NCBI GenBank assembly: GCA_018606805.1
Contig: JAGYWI010000004.1
Location: forward strand, 152,666 to 216,665
From: Candidatus Magnetomicrobium cryptolimnococcus
GTDB taxonomy: Bacteria > Nitrospirota > Thermodesulfovibrionia > Thermodesulfovibrionales > Magnetobacteriaceae
DNA: 64,000 nt
Direction: 5' to 3'
The notes under the pieces are model-generated. The model was not told the origin of the DNA and searched no databases. It worked only from the letters and a program-made list of their open reading frames with translations. The position numbers and the translations under genes are program-made. Positions 15,031-23,924 of this stretch are shown here, in pieces. The stretch's first letter is position 1, and every line of letters begins with the position of its first letter.

Positions 15031-16861
15031 TGAATATCCGTCAATTACAATAGTTACACCGTCTCTTAATCAGGGGGTGTACCTTGAAGAATGTATTTTA
15101 TCAATATTAGGACAGGGCTATCCACGTCTTGAGTACATAATTATGGATGGCGGCAGTAGCGATAATTCTGTTGACATAATCCGAAAATATCAAAAATACT
15201 TAAGCCGCTGGATAAGTGCCCCTGACGGTGGCCAATACGCCGCTATAAACGAAGGCTTTAAGGGCACAAGCGGTGAAATCATGGCATGGCTTAACGCCGA
15301 TGATAAACTCCATAGCGGGGCACTTTGGAAAGTTGCGGAGTTATTCGATACCTATAAGGAAGTCCTATGGCTTACTGGAAGACCTACCGTTTGGAATGAC
15401 TCCGGTAAACTTGTGCATGTCGTAGACCCCCTTCCCTTTTGGTCAAGAAAAAAATACCTTGACGGTCTAATAGGACCGCCTCACATACAGCAGGAATCTA
15501 CATTTTTTAGGCGCTTACTTTGGCAGTTAGCCGGCTCTACCATTGATGCAAATCTATATTACGCCGGAGACCTTGAGCTTTGGTGCAGATTTTTCCGCCA
15601 TGCAGGGCTTTACTCTGTTGATACGCTAATAGGTGGATTTCGTGTCCATAAAGGCCAAAAAACAGAGGCTTGCGACAAATACCAAGAAGAAGCACTTAAA
15701 ATTATAGAAAAAGAACGAGTATTTTTTGAAACACATGAAAAGGATAAACCCCTTACACCTCCTCCACCTGCCCTTGTCTACCCTATAAATAAGCCTGCAG
15801 CGGTTGTAAGTACACCTGAATATCTAATCTCAGTTATCGTGTCAACCTATGCCTCCGAACTCTTTATTAAGGAATGTATCGAACAACTGCTAAGCCAAAC
15901 GGTAAGTCATAAAATGGAAATTATAATCGTAGATGCCGCCTCCCCTCAAAGAGAATGGGAAATAATACTTGAGTATCAAAGACACCACGATAACATTACA
16001 ATCATACGCACGGGTAAAAGAATTGGCGTATACGAGGCTTGGAATATTGCCATAAGACAAGCAAAGGGTCAATTCATAACCACATTTAGTACAAACGATG
16101 CCCTTAGACTCGATGCCTTTGAAATACTATCACAAACGTTAATAGCCCATCCAGATGTTGCACTTGTGTACGGTGATACCATTTTAACACACATACCACA
16201 CGAAACCTTCGATAACCACACAAAATGTGGTGAATACATATGGCCTGAATATTCCTATGAAGACCTTATACAAAACTGCCGTGTAGGACCCCACCCAATG
16301 TGGCGCAAATCTATTCATGAAACCGTCGGCTATTTCGATGAAACCTACACAGCCATAGGCGACCAAGACTTCTGGATACGCATCGGCCTACGCTATAAAC
16401 TTATACACCTCCCCCAATACACCGGCCTCTTTTGGCTAACCCCACAATCAATATCCCAAAATGGTCAACTCCCATACGATGAAATAGATAAGACCCACGC
16501 CAAATACCAAAAACTCTACCTTAATAAAATAAAGAAAAAGGCCTCCTATTACAAAACATTTCTAAAACGCCAGCTCCTTATCTGGGGCACTGGTAGCGCC
16601 GGTAAGCTTACTCTTAAGATTTTACAAAACCACTCAATCACAGTGCACGGTTTTATTGATAATGATTCGAAAAAATGGAACTCTACTTCTACTATAGATG
16701 GTTTAAAAGTTTATAGCCCAGATTATATAGAAAAAACACGTCCATTAATTATAATAGCTACAATATATTTTAATGAAATCAAACCCATACTGAATGCCAT
16801 TGGGTATACAGAACGAGAAACCTACTGGACTAATATATATGAGTTTAAGTGTCTTGGCTAG
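15014..16861 (+). CDS. Bifunctional family 2 glycosyltransferase with C-terminal Rossmann-like domain
   Basis: 615 residues with three parts. The first GT2 domain spans about 10-240 (SITIVTPSLNQGVYLEECIL, IIMDGGSSDNS, and NADD at the DXD position). A second GT2-like domain follows at about 270-485 (LISVIVSTYASELFIKECIE, IIIVDAASP, STND). The end, about 520-615, reads LLIWGTGSAGKLTLKIL then VHGFIDND, the nucleotide-binding style seen in PglD N-termini and sugar-modifying enzymes. It overlaps wzt by 17 bases. Most likely it assembles the polysaccharide exported by Wzm/Wzt. Acceptor and donor sugars cannot be told. Confidence 0.85.
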   Translation: MTMKTNEYPSITIVTPSLNQGVYLEECILSILGQGYPRLEYIIMDGGSSDNSVDIIRKYQKYLSRWISAPDGGQYAAINEGFKGTSGEIMAWLNADDKLHSGALWKVAELFDTYKEVLWLTGRPTVWNDSGKLVHVVDPLPFWSRKKYLDGLIGPPHIQQESTFFRRLLWQLAGSTIDANLYYAGDLELWCRFFRHAGLYSVDTLIGGFRVHKGQKTEACDKYQEEALKIIEKERVFFETHEKDKPLTPPPPALVYPINKPAAVVSTPEYLISVIVSTYASELFIKECIEQLLSQTVSHKMEIIIVDAASPQREWEIILEYQRHHDNITIIRTGKRIGVYEAWNIAIRQAKGQFITTFSTNDALRLDAFEILSQTLIAHPDVALVYGDTILTHIPHETFDNHTKCGEYIWPEYSYEDLIQNCRVGPHPMWRKSIHETVGYFDETYTAIGDQDFWIRIGLRYKLIHLPQYTGLFWLTPQSISQNGQLPYDEIDKTHAKYQKLYLNKIKKKASYYKTFLKRQLLIWGTGSAGKLTLKILQNHSITVHGFIDNDSKKWNSTSTIDGLKVYSPDYIEKTRPLIIIATIYFNEIKPILNAIGYTERETYWTNIYEFKCLG

Positions 16862-16950
16862 TTTAAGTATACCAAAATAAAAATGGTTTGCAAAAAATGA
16901 TAGCTGTATTTTTTTTTATTATACCTCATGAAAATGGTGTTTTGGGGTTC

Positions 16951-16994
16951 AAGGGTCTTCTCCCACACCCCTTACGGGAGTGCGCCTACGCACC
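16951..16994 (-). repeat. Dispersed GC-rich hairpin repeat, copy B (partial, inverted)
   Basis: CCCCTTACGGGAGTGCGCCT followed by ACGCACC is the reverse complement of the core of copy A at 12730-12757. Only the GTGCGTAGGCGCAC hairpin part is present. Confidence 0.8.
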
Positions 16995-17073
16995 ATTCGC
17001 GACGCTTGCAATGACATGTATTTGTGATTTGTCAATAATAAAAAACTTGATCATCGAGTAAAGAGATAACAAG

Positions 17074-17153
17074 TCAAAAGTTTTAGGAAAGGGGGTGCGG
17101 GGGGACAACCCTTTTTCTCGAAAAGGGTTTCCCTCCGTTCTTCTATTTCCTTA
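17074..17153 (+). repeat. Dispersed GC-rich hairpin repeat, copy C
   Basis: Shares with copy A the AAAAGTTTTAGGAAA start, the GGGTGCGGGG core, the TTTTTCTCGAAAAGGGTTTC hairpin and the TTCTATTTCCTTAA end. It lacks the GTGCGTAGGCGCAC unit. Confidence 0.8.
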
Positions 17154-17252
17154 ATTAATGACAATTTTGTCGAAACTATTCCTCTATAATATGTTTGTAT
17201 GAAATAGTGCTTTTATATAGATTTTATTAATAATTATTAAAATAAAATTCAA

Positions 17253-17282
17253 TTGACATCTACACTTTTGTTCCGTTACCAT
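17253..17282 (+). promoter_or_regulatory. Sigma-70-like promoter candidate for amtB
   Basis: TTGACA, 18-base spacer, TACCAT, about 200 bases upstream of amtB. The -35 is perfect and the -10 is weak. Confidence 0.35.
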
Positions 17283-17479
17283 AAGCCCTCTCTTTGAGAG
17301 ACAATAGTTTTGACAAGTTTGAGCTTTTTATGAATCCTTTAAAATCAATATGTTAAAACACCGTTTTTTTATGTATCTACAGTTTATGTGTTAAATGAAA
17401 AAGGTATGTAAGGGTGTATAAAAAGAAAAAACTGACAAAATTGTCGTGCAAATATGTCTATTTTGGAGGAGCACTTTAT

Positions 17480-18784
17480 ATGAGGGTAATTGGTAATATT
17501 GTTTACGTCGTATTAATTGTGTTGTGTTTAAGCTCTTTTTCATATGCCGCAGGTGCTGAGCAGATTGATAAAGGCGATACGGCATGGATATTAACGTCGT
17601 CGGCCTTGGTCTTATTGATGACGCCAGCGCTTGCCATGTTTTATGGCGGTATGGTTAGGAGGAAAAACGTGTTAGCAACCATAATGCACAGTCTTGTGGC
17701 AATAGGGGTTGTTAGCGTGCAGTGGGTAATTGTGGGGTATAGTTTGTCTTTTGGACCTGATTGTGGTGGTATCATTGGAAGCTTGAGTTGGATAGGGTTG
17801 CGGGGGGTTGGAATGGAGCCAAGTCCGGATTATGCAGTAACTGTGCCGCATATTGCATTTATGATATATCAAGCGATGTTTGCCGTGATAACGCCAGCGC
17901 TAATAAGCGGGGCTGTTGCTGAGCGTATGAAGTTTTCAGTGTTTTTAATATTTATTTTGCTATGGACTACCTTAGTGTATGACCCTGTGGCTCATTGGGT
18001 ATGGGGTAAGGGTGGTTGGCTTGGTAGACTTGGGGTGCTTGACTTTGCCGGTGGTCTTGTTGTGCATGTTTCATCTGGGTTTTCAGCATTAGCAGCAGCC
18101 CTCTATCTTGGCAAACGTAAGGGGTTTCCGCATGAGCCGATGCCGCCGCACAATTTGCCACTTACGGTCTTGGGGGCTGGCATGTTATGGTTTGGGTGGT
18201 TTGGTTTTAATGGCGGAAGTGCCCTATCTTCAGGTGCCCTTAGTGCGATGGCTTTTGTAACAACGCATTTGGCAGCAGTATCTGCTATGCTTATATGGAT
18301 GATTATAGAGTGGAGGCAGCATGGTAAGCCGACATTATTTGGTGCAGCAACGGCATCTATTGCTGGGCTTGCTACGATTACGCCTGCTGCCGGCTTTGTA
18401 GGACCAATGTCAGCGTTATTAATAGGTCTTGCCGCTGGCTTTGTTTGTTATAAGGCGCTAAACCTTAAACCACACATTGGATACGACGATTCACTTGATG
18501 CCTTTGGTGTGCATGGTGTGGGTGGGGTTATTGGCACAATAGGGGCTGGTTTTTTTGCATCCTTACTTATAAATCCTAACGGAGCAAACGGCCTTTTCTA
18601 TGGCAATGCCCTTCAGCTTTTAAAACAAATAGCAGGAGTTATTGTTATTATGGTATACTCTTTTATATTTACTTGGATTATACTAAAAGCAATAAGCGCT
18701 TTTACGGAAGTTAGAGTTAGTGAAGAGCATGAGATGCAGGGGCTTGATCTGAATCAGCACGGTGAAAGTGGTTATGATATGTAA
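17480..18784 (+). CDS. amtB: Ammonium transporter (Amt family)
   Basis: 434 residues. Start at ATG 17480, preceded by GGAGGAG at 8 bases, and followed by a signal peptide (VVLIVLCLSSFSYAAG). Then come about eleven membrane helices with family landmarks: DTAWILTSSALVLLMTPALA, FYGGMVRRKN, PVAHWVWG, GGLVVHVSSG with the first pore His, and GVHGVGG with the second. It would conduct ammonium or ammonia across the inner membrane. No glnK-type PII gene lies beside it, unlike the usual amtB-glnK pairing. The downstream sensor kinase follows after a structured 130-base spacer. Confidence 0.93.
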   Translation: MRVIGNIVYVVLIVLCLSSFSYAAGAEQIDKGDTAWILTSSALVLLMTPALAMFYGGMVRRKNVLATIMHSLVAIGVVSVQWVIVGYSLSFGPDCGGIIGSLSWIGLRGVGMEPSPDYAVTVPHIAFMIYQAMFAVITPALISGAVAERMKFSVFLIFILLWTTLVYDPVAHWVWGKGGWLGRLGVLDFAGGLVVHVSSGFSALAAALYLGKRKGFPHEPMPPHNLPLTVLGAGMLWFGWFGFNGGSALSSGALSAMAFVTTHLAAVSAMLIWMIIEWRQHGKPTLFGAATASIAGLATITPAAGFVGPMSALLIGLAAGFVCYKALNLKPHIGYDDSLDAFGVHGVGGVIGTIGAGFFASLLINPNGANGLFYGNALQLLKQIAGVIVIMVYSFIFTWIILKAISAFTEVRVSEEHEMQGLDLNQHGESGYDM

Positions 18785-18835
18785 ATTGGGGAATTTTTCG
18801 GTTAAGAGCCGATGAGTTAAAGATTTTTGAAAAGT

Positions 18836-18915
18836 GGGGAAAAACCTTTAGGGCTGTTTTGATAGTGCTATATGTTTTCCAGAAGGTTTTTTTCCATAAG
18901 TTTTTTTAAAACAGC
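18836..18915 (+). promoter_or_regulatory. Pseudoknot-like structured leader or terminator between amtB and the sensor kinase
   Basis: Stem 1 pairs GGAAAAACCTT (18838-18848) with AAGGTTTTTTTCC (18883-18895, two extra T). In its loop GCTGTTTT (18853-18860) is exactly complementary to AAAACAGC (18908-18915), the eight bases directly before the kinase ATG. This topology is that of an H-type pseudoknot. A T7 run at 18901-18907 also makes stem 1 a possible amtB terminator. No ribosome-binding site precedes the kinase start. Confidence 0.4.
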
Positions 18916-21315
18916 ATGAAAAAATTAACGCTTCGTTTGAAATTGCTTTATATCGTAGCAATAACAGGTGTATTGTTTGGTCTTATGTCGTTAGTGCTGT
19001 ACTGGCGGGTTGCGGCTGCCTTTAAACAGGAGGTAAGACAAAATGTTACGGATATATTATTTGAAAAGGTTAGTGTTTTAGATAGGCTTTTAAATGATAA
19101 GCTTGAACGAATTGCAGCCGTTGTAAATAACCAAGTAGTTATAAATTTTTTACAACAACATGGCGAACTTGATGAAATTGAAATCAAAAATGATATTACT
19201 ACTATCTTAAAGGGATTTTATAAGTCTAACGCAAATGACTATGGCGATATATTTATAACTAATATCAACGGGGAAATGGTTGCTGCAACATCCAAACTTG
19301 AGCCTCTCCATTATGGTAATGCCTCTTGGTGGAAATACTCTGTAAATGACAAAAAGGAGCTCTTTTATTATTCAAAGGAAAATGTAATTGGTGAAGCCAT
19401 CATGATAAATGCGGTTTTGCCAATTAATAATGGTGCTGGTAGGATTATTGGGGTGGTTAATGCTGTTATTAAGTTAGATAGTTTTTTTGATTTTCTGAAA
19501 TTGTCGGTTGCCTCTGGTCGGGGGCATTTCTTTTTAGCTGATTCAAGAGGAACTTGTATTGTTTGTTTGCAGAAAGAGCGCTATTATATAGCAAACCTTA
19601 TTAATTCATCAAAAATAGTTAGGGGTAGTTCTGGGGTTTTAGAAATCAATGGACAAAGTATTTTTTACAGGCCGATGAAAGCCAATTTTTATAGAGAAAC
19701 AAGGGAAAGTGGCGGCTATAGTATGTCAACTAGTACCTTTGAGCGTGTTGACTTTATTGTGTTTTTTGATGCTGGCTCTCTTAGATTTTTCAATACCATA
19801 GGTACATTACAAGGGGAGTTAGCCTTTATCGTGATTATATTTATTTTGATAACACTTTTATCTTTGGGTGTAGCCTTGTTTTTGGTTTTATCACCAGTAA
19901 AAAAGCTGAAACAACGTATGGAAGATAGAGACAGTACTGAAGGCAAAATATTAAAAGATATAATCAAGCCAGCTCTAAATGCTAAAGATGATATTTGTCT
20001 GTTGTCAGAATATATTGATAAAATGAGTGTTGATTTTAAAAAAACAAATGAGGAATTAAAACGAGAGCTGGATTTTAATAAGGCTATAGTTGAAACTTCT
20101 AAGGAGCTTTTAAATAAGTATACCATAGAGGATGTTTCTCTACTGATATTAAAACAAGCGCAGCTTATGACAGATAGCCCCTATGGGTTTGTTGGCTACC
20201 TTGAGCCTAAAAGTGGTTACTTAGTGGTGCCTACTTTGACAAAAGACGTGTGGGATAGTTGTAATATGACGGACAAACACGTAATTTTTGAAAAACTCTC
20301 CGGCCTTTTAGGCTGGGTTATTGAAAAGCATCAATCCATACTTGTGAATAACCTTCAAGAAGACCCACGGTCTCTTGGTACACCTAAAGGGCATATACCT
20401 ATTAATAGATTTATATCGGCACCAGCCATAATTGATAACCGCTTGATAGGTCAAATAGCCCTAGCTAATAAAACTGCTGAATATACCCAAGCGGATATGC
20501 TTGTTGTGGAACGCCTTGCCTTACTTTATGCTATTTCTATTGAAAAACTGCTAAATGAAGATAACAATAGACAAAACGAGCATATACTTATCCATCAATC
20601 AAAGCTTGCCTCCATGGGGGATATGTTTGGCTCTATCGTGCATCAGTGGCGACAACCGCTTAATTCCATGGGCATGTTAGTTGCTGATTTAAAGGACTCT
20701 TTCTTATACGGAGAAGCCGATGCTACTTACATTGAAGATATAGTAAATAAGTTTAAATTCCAGTTGCATCACATATCTGGGACTATTGATGATTTCCGTA
20801 ATTTTTTCAAGCCAGATAGGATTAAGATTCCTTTTGATGTGAATATTGTAGTTAGAGAGGCTGTTTTTTTGATGTCAGCTCATATGATGCAAAACAATAT
20901 GGAAATACTCTTTACATCGAAGGCTGACAGTATGGTTAATGGCTATCCTAACGAATTAAAACAGGTTATTGTTATCTTGATTATCAATTGTAAAGATACA
21001 ATAATTGCAAACCAGAAGGATAAAGACCTTGTAACACTTGAAAAACATAAGATATTTATTGATTTATTTAAAGAAGGTGATAAGACTATTATTAATATAA
21101 AAGACGATAGCGGTGGTATTTCTGAAACGCTTATATATAAGGTATTTGACCCATATTTTTCTGAAAAACCGGGCACTACCGGCATTGGTCTTTATATGAG
21201 TAAAATCCTTATAGAAAAACATATGGGAGGAACTCTCTCTGTAAAAAATGATTCAGAGGGGACTGTTTTTACAATAAAACTGAACTCCATAAAACTTTAT
21301 AGCAGCAATGCCTAA
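18916..21315 (+). CDS. Membrane sensor histidine kinase with Cache and GAF domains
   Basis: 799 residues. One membrane helix at about 12-32, an extracytoplasmic Cache-like sensor to about 285 (WWKYSVNDKKELFYYSKENV), a second helix at about 298-328. Then a GAF domain at about 400-545 (MTDSPYGFVGYLEP, LLGWVIEKHQSILVNNL). The kinase core has its H-box in SIVHQWRQPLNSMG (His about 576), N-box INCKDTI, G1 DDSGG and G2 GTTGIGLYMSK. The N-box is somewhat off consensus. No response regulator is adjacent, so its output partner is unknown. The kinase at 53092 has a closely similar H-box region. The input ligand cannot be told. Confidence 0.88.
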   Translation: MKKLTLRLKLLYIVAITGVLFGLMSLVLYWRVAAAFKQEVRQNVTDILFEKVSVLDRLLNDKLERIAAVVNNQVVINFLQQHGELDEIEIKNDITTILKGFYKSNANDYGDIFITNINGEMVAATSKLEPLHYGNASWWKYSVNDKKELFYYSKENVIGEAIMINAVLPINNGAGRIIGVVNAVIKLDSFFDFLKLSVASGRGHFFLADSRGTCIVCLQKERYYIANLINSSKIVRGSSGVLEINGQSIFYRPMKANFYRETRESGGYSMSTSTFERVDFIVFFDAGSLRFFNTIGTLQGELAFIVIIFILITLLSLGVALFLVLSPVKKLKQRMEDRDSTEGKILKDIIKPALNAKDDICLLSEYIDKMSVDFKKTNEELKRELDFNKAIVETSKELLNKYTIEDVSLLILKQAQLMTDSPYGFVGYLEPKSGYLVVPTLTKDVWDSCNMTDKHVIFEKLSGLLGWVIEKHQSILVNNLQEDPRSLGTPKGHIPINRFISAPAIIDNRLIGQIALANKTAEYTQADMLVVERLALLYAISIEKLLNEDNNRQNEHILIHQSKLASMGDMFGSIVHQWRQPLNSMGMLVADLKDSFLYGEADATYIEDIVNKFKFQLHHISGTIDDFRNFFKPDRIKIPFDVNIVVREAVFLMSAHMMQNNMEILFTSKADSMVNGYPNELKQVIVILIINCKDTIIANQKDKDLVTLEKHKIFIDLFKEGDKTIINIKDDSGGISETLIYKVFDPYFSEKPGTTGIGLYMSKILIEKHMGGTLSVKNDSEGTVFTIKLNSIKLYSSNA

Positions 21316-21338
21316 TAATATATTTATAATATTTTAGT

Positions 21339-22499
21339 ATGTTTATAGAAAAGACACAATATCTTAAAGGTAAGAATCTCTTTCGTTTTATAAATGATAG
21401 GGCAACTCCGCAGGGTAGAACTATCACTATAGATGACAGAGCACTGCTGAATTTCTCATCAAACGATTACCTTGGACTTGCCTCAAATCCTGATGTGGTG
21501 GCATTAGTAAAGTTAGCAGTAGAGGCGTATGGGGTTGGCGCTGGTGCTTCAAGGCTATTAAGCGGGGGTACTACACTGCACGGTGAACTTGAAGAGGAAC
21601 TTGCAGCGTTAAAGTGTACGCAGCGGGCGGTTTTATTTAGCTCCGGCTATCATGCTAATGTGGGTGCTATACAGGCATTGGCAGGAGCGGGGGATGCTAT
21701 ATTTAGCGATGAGCTAAACCATGCAAGCATTATTGATGGGTGCAGGTTAAGTAAGGCTCAAAAATTTATCTATGTACACAATAATCCCTCACACCTTGAA
21801 GAGGTTTTTCAAGCAGCCTCAATAACATCAAAGACCGGTATTAAGCTTGTTGTTACCGAGTCCGTGTTTAGTATGGATGGGGATATCGCTCAATTAGATG
21901 AGCTACAGGGTCTTTGTAAAAAGTACAAGGCATTTTTATATGTTGATGATGCCCATGGCAGTGGTGTTTTAGGTAAATATGGCGAGGGCGGACTTGCTTA
22001 TTTTGGCATAAAGCCAGATAATAATATAATTCAAATGGGTACGCTTTCAAAGGCTTTTGGGGCGCTTGGGGCTTTTATTGCCGGGACTGCCGAAATTATT
22101 GAATACCTTATAAATACGTCAAGGACTCTCATTTACACGACTGCTATGAGTGTACCTGATGTAGCAGCCTCACTGTATGCCATCAGATATATAAAAGAGC
22201 ATGATGAAATTTTAGTAGCACTTTTGCAAAGGGCTTTATACTGCCGCAAACTGCTTAAAAGTGCTGGCTTTGATGTGCCATTAATAGAAACGCCAATAGT
22301 GCCAGTTATCTTGAACGATATACAAAAGTGCCTAAACGTATCTGCATACCTTAAGGAAAAAGGCATATATGTGCCAGCCATAAGGCCTCCAACTGTGAAG
22401 ACCCCGCGTCTTAGAGTCTCACTTTCCTGTAACCACCGTATGGAAGACATAGAGTATTTGGTAAATACATTATCCGATGGATTTGATAGATGTCAGTAG
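21339..22499 (+). CDS. bioF: 8-amino-7-oxononanoate synthase
   Basis: 386 residues, normal for the alpha-oxoamine synthase family of PLP enzymes. Landmarks: NFSSNDYLGLA near the N-terminus, GAGASRLLSGGTTLHGELE, VDDAHGSGVLG, and GTLSKAFGALGAF with the PLP-binding Lys. It would join pimeloyl-ACP (or -CoA) and alanine in biotin synthesis. The related 2-amino-3-ketobutyrate CoA ligase is an alternative, but the bioD neighbour favours BioF. It overlaps the next gene by 10 bases. Confidence 0.92.
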   Translation: MFIEKTQYLKGKNLFRFINDRATPQGRTITIDDRALLNFSSNDYLGLASNPDVVALVKLAVEAYGVGAGASRLLSGGTTLHGELEEELAALKCTQRAVLFSSGYHANVGAIQALAGAGDAIFSDELNHASIIDGCRLSKAQKFIYVHNNPSHLEEVFQAASITSKTGIKLVVTESVFSMDGDIAQLDELQGLCKKYKAFLYVDDAHGSGVLGKYGEGGLAYFGIKPDNNIIQMGTLSKAFGALGAFIAGTAEIIEYLINTSRTLIYTTAMSVPDVAASLYAIRYIKEHDEILVALLQRALYCRKLLKSAGFDVPLIETPIVPVILNDIQKCLNVSAYLKEKGIYVPAIRPPTVKTPRLRVSLSCNHRMEDIEYLVNTLSDGFDRCQ

Positions 22500-23194
22500 C
22501 ATTTATAGCTGGTGGTAGTGGTGGACTTGGCCGCGAGGTGGTACTTGCACTTTTAAAAGAAGGCATGCAGGTAATGACCACTTACAATAATAGTAATCCA
22601 GATGTCTCATTTAGTGGATATGATTGGGGACTTAATATCCAGAAAATGGATTTAACCAATGTAGAGGAAATAGAGCAAGCCTTTAAAACCCTTCATAGGC
22701 TTTATGGTAGGCTTGATGTTTTAATAAATTGTGCAGCACTAAATATGGACGGACTTTTAGTTAAATATAAAGAAGACGACTGGGATACGTGTATATCAGT
22801 GAATTTGACGGCTAATTTTCATCTTGTAAAACACGCCGTTCCACTCTTAGAACGCTCTGGCGGAGGACATGTCGTCTTAGTGTCATCTATTTCAGGGCTA
22901 AAGGGGAAGGCTGGCCAGCCTGCCTATAGTGCCTCAAAAGGGGCTTTGATTGGTTTTACCCTATCTCTTGCTAAGGAGCTTGCTTGCCATAATATACGCG
23001 TAAACGCTATACTTCCGGGCTATATGGCAACACAAATGGGGTTTCGTAACCAATCAGCCATTTTAGCGGCACGTAAGGCAAGTCTTTTACACACGCTTTC
23101 AACGGTAAGTGAAGCGGCTGAGTTTATACGGTTTTTAATAAGTACAAAAAACCTAACCGGTCAGGTCTTTACACTAGATAACCGAATTTTTTAA
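22490..23194 (+). CDS. Short-chain dehydrogenase/reductase (FabG-like) in the biotin cluster
   Basis: 234 residues with an SDR fold: FIAGGSGGLGREVVLALLKE for nucleotide binding, NCAALNMDGLL, the catalytic Ser in VLVSSISGLKG and YSASKGAL with Tyr and Lys. The C-terminal VRVNAILPGYMATQM-type region is FabG-like. Position between bioF and bioD suggests a ketoacyl-ACP reductase dedicated to the pimelate moiety. That is inference, since FabG-like enzymes serve many pathways. Confidence 0.82.
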   Translation: MSVAFIAGGSGGLGREVVLALLKEGMQVMTTYNNSNPDVSFSGYDWGLNIQKMDLTNVEEIEQAFKTLHRLYGRLDVLINCAALNMDGLLVKYKEDDWDTCISVNLTANFHLVKHAVPLLERSGGGHVVLVSSISGLKGKAGQPAYSASKGALIGFTLSLAKELACHNIRVNAILPGYMATQMGFRNQSAILAARKASLLHTLSTVSEAAEFIRFLISTKNLTGQVFTLDNRIF

Positions 23195-23204
23195 GAAGGA
23201 ATAT

Positions 23205-23924
23205 GTGTCTAAGGTCAAAGGGTTTTTTATAACAGGTACGGATACTGGGGTTGGTAAGACGGTGGTAACTTGTGCTCTTTATGCCTTTTTAAGGCAGCGG
23301 GGGCATAGTGTTACTGTTTTTAAGCCAATTGAAACCGGCTGTGAAAAAACACTGACTGGGCTTAGACCAAATGATGCCTCTCTTTTTAAAGAACTGCTTA
23401 GCTTAGAAGAAGAACTTGACGTAATCAACCCGGTGAGATTTGAACAGCCGTTGGCCCCTATGGTAGCTGCTGAAATTGAGGGTAGGGCGGTTGACCTTGG
23501 GCTTATAAGGGCAACTTTTAATAAAGTGCAGGCAAAACATAGGTTTATACTTGTTGAGGGGATTGGCGGCATAATGGTGCCTATTACCTATAATTACTTT
23601 TTGTATGATCTAATAAGAGAATTTCAATTACCGGTAATTATCGTAGCACGAAATGCCCTTGGTATGATTAATCATACGCTTTTAACGTGTGATTTTGCTG
23701 TAAGGGCAGGGCTTAAGCCTGCCGGTATTATTATTAATAACCCCTCCGATAGAGAGCCGGATATCGCACAGCGTACCAATGCCAATGCCTTAAGACAGGT
23801 TGTGCCAGTGCCAATTATTTGTAATTTGCCATATATTGAGCAATTAAGTTATACTTCTCTTTTAAAGGCTATAAAAGGTATAGAAGATGACATTATATCA
23901 GTTTGCAAGGGTGGAAATATATGA
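23205..23924 (+). CDS. bioD: Dethiobiotin synthetase
   Basis: 239 residues. P-loop in [19 protein letters not shown], then [10 protein letters not shown], and [15 protein letters not shown], all characteristic of BioD. It makes dethiobiotin from 7,8-diaminopelargonate with CO2 and ATP. The start is GTG at 23205 after AAGAAGGA; an ATG two bases earlier is out of frame. Its TGA overlaps the secA ATG (ATGA). bioA and bioB are not in the window. Confidence 0.92.
   Translation: MSKVKGFFITGTDTGVGKTVVTCALYAFLRQRGHSVTVFKPIETGCEKTLTGLRPNDASLFKELLSLEEELDVINPVRFEQPLAPMVAAEIEGRAVDLGLIRATFNKVQAKHRFILVEGIGGIMVPITYNYFLYDLIREFQLPVIIVARNALGMINHTLLTCDFAVRAGLKPAGIIINNPSDREPDIAQRTNANALRQVVPVPIICNLPYIEQLSYTSLLKAIKGIEDDIISVCKGGNI

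Larger units (their letters stand above)
16862..17479. other. Gene-free stretch before amtB
   Basis: About 600 bases with no credible gene. It holds two copies of the dispersed hairpin repeat (16951-16994 inverted, 17074-17153 direct) and a promoter candidate near 17253. I saw no convincing sigma-54 site, although ammonium transporters are often under such control. Confidence 0.6.

Noticed and set aside
16862-17479. Sigma-54 promoter for the ammonium transporter
   Set aside because: No TGGCAC-N5-TTGC-type element was found by eye. Only a sigma-70-like candidate exists.
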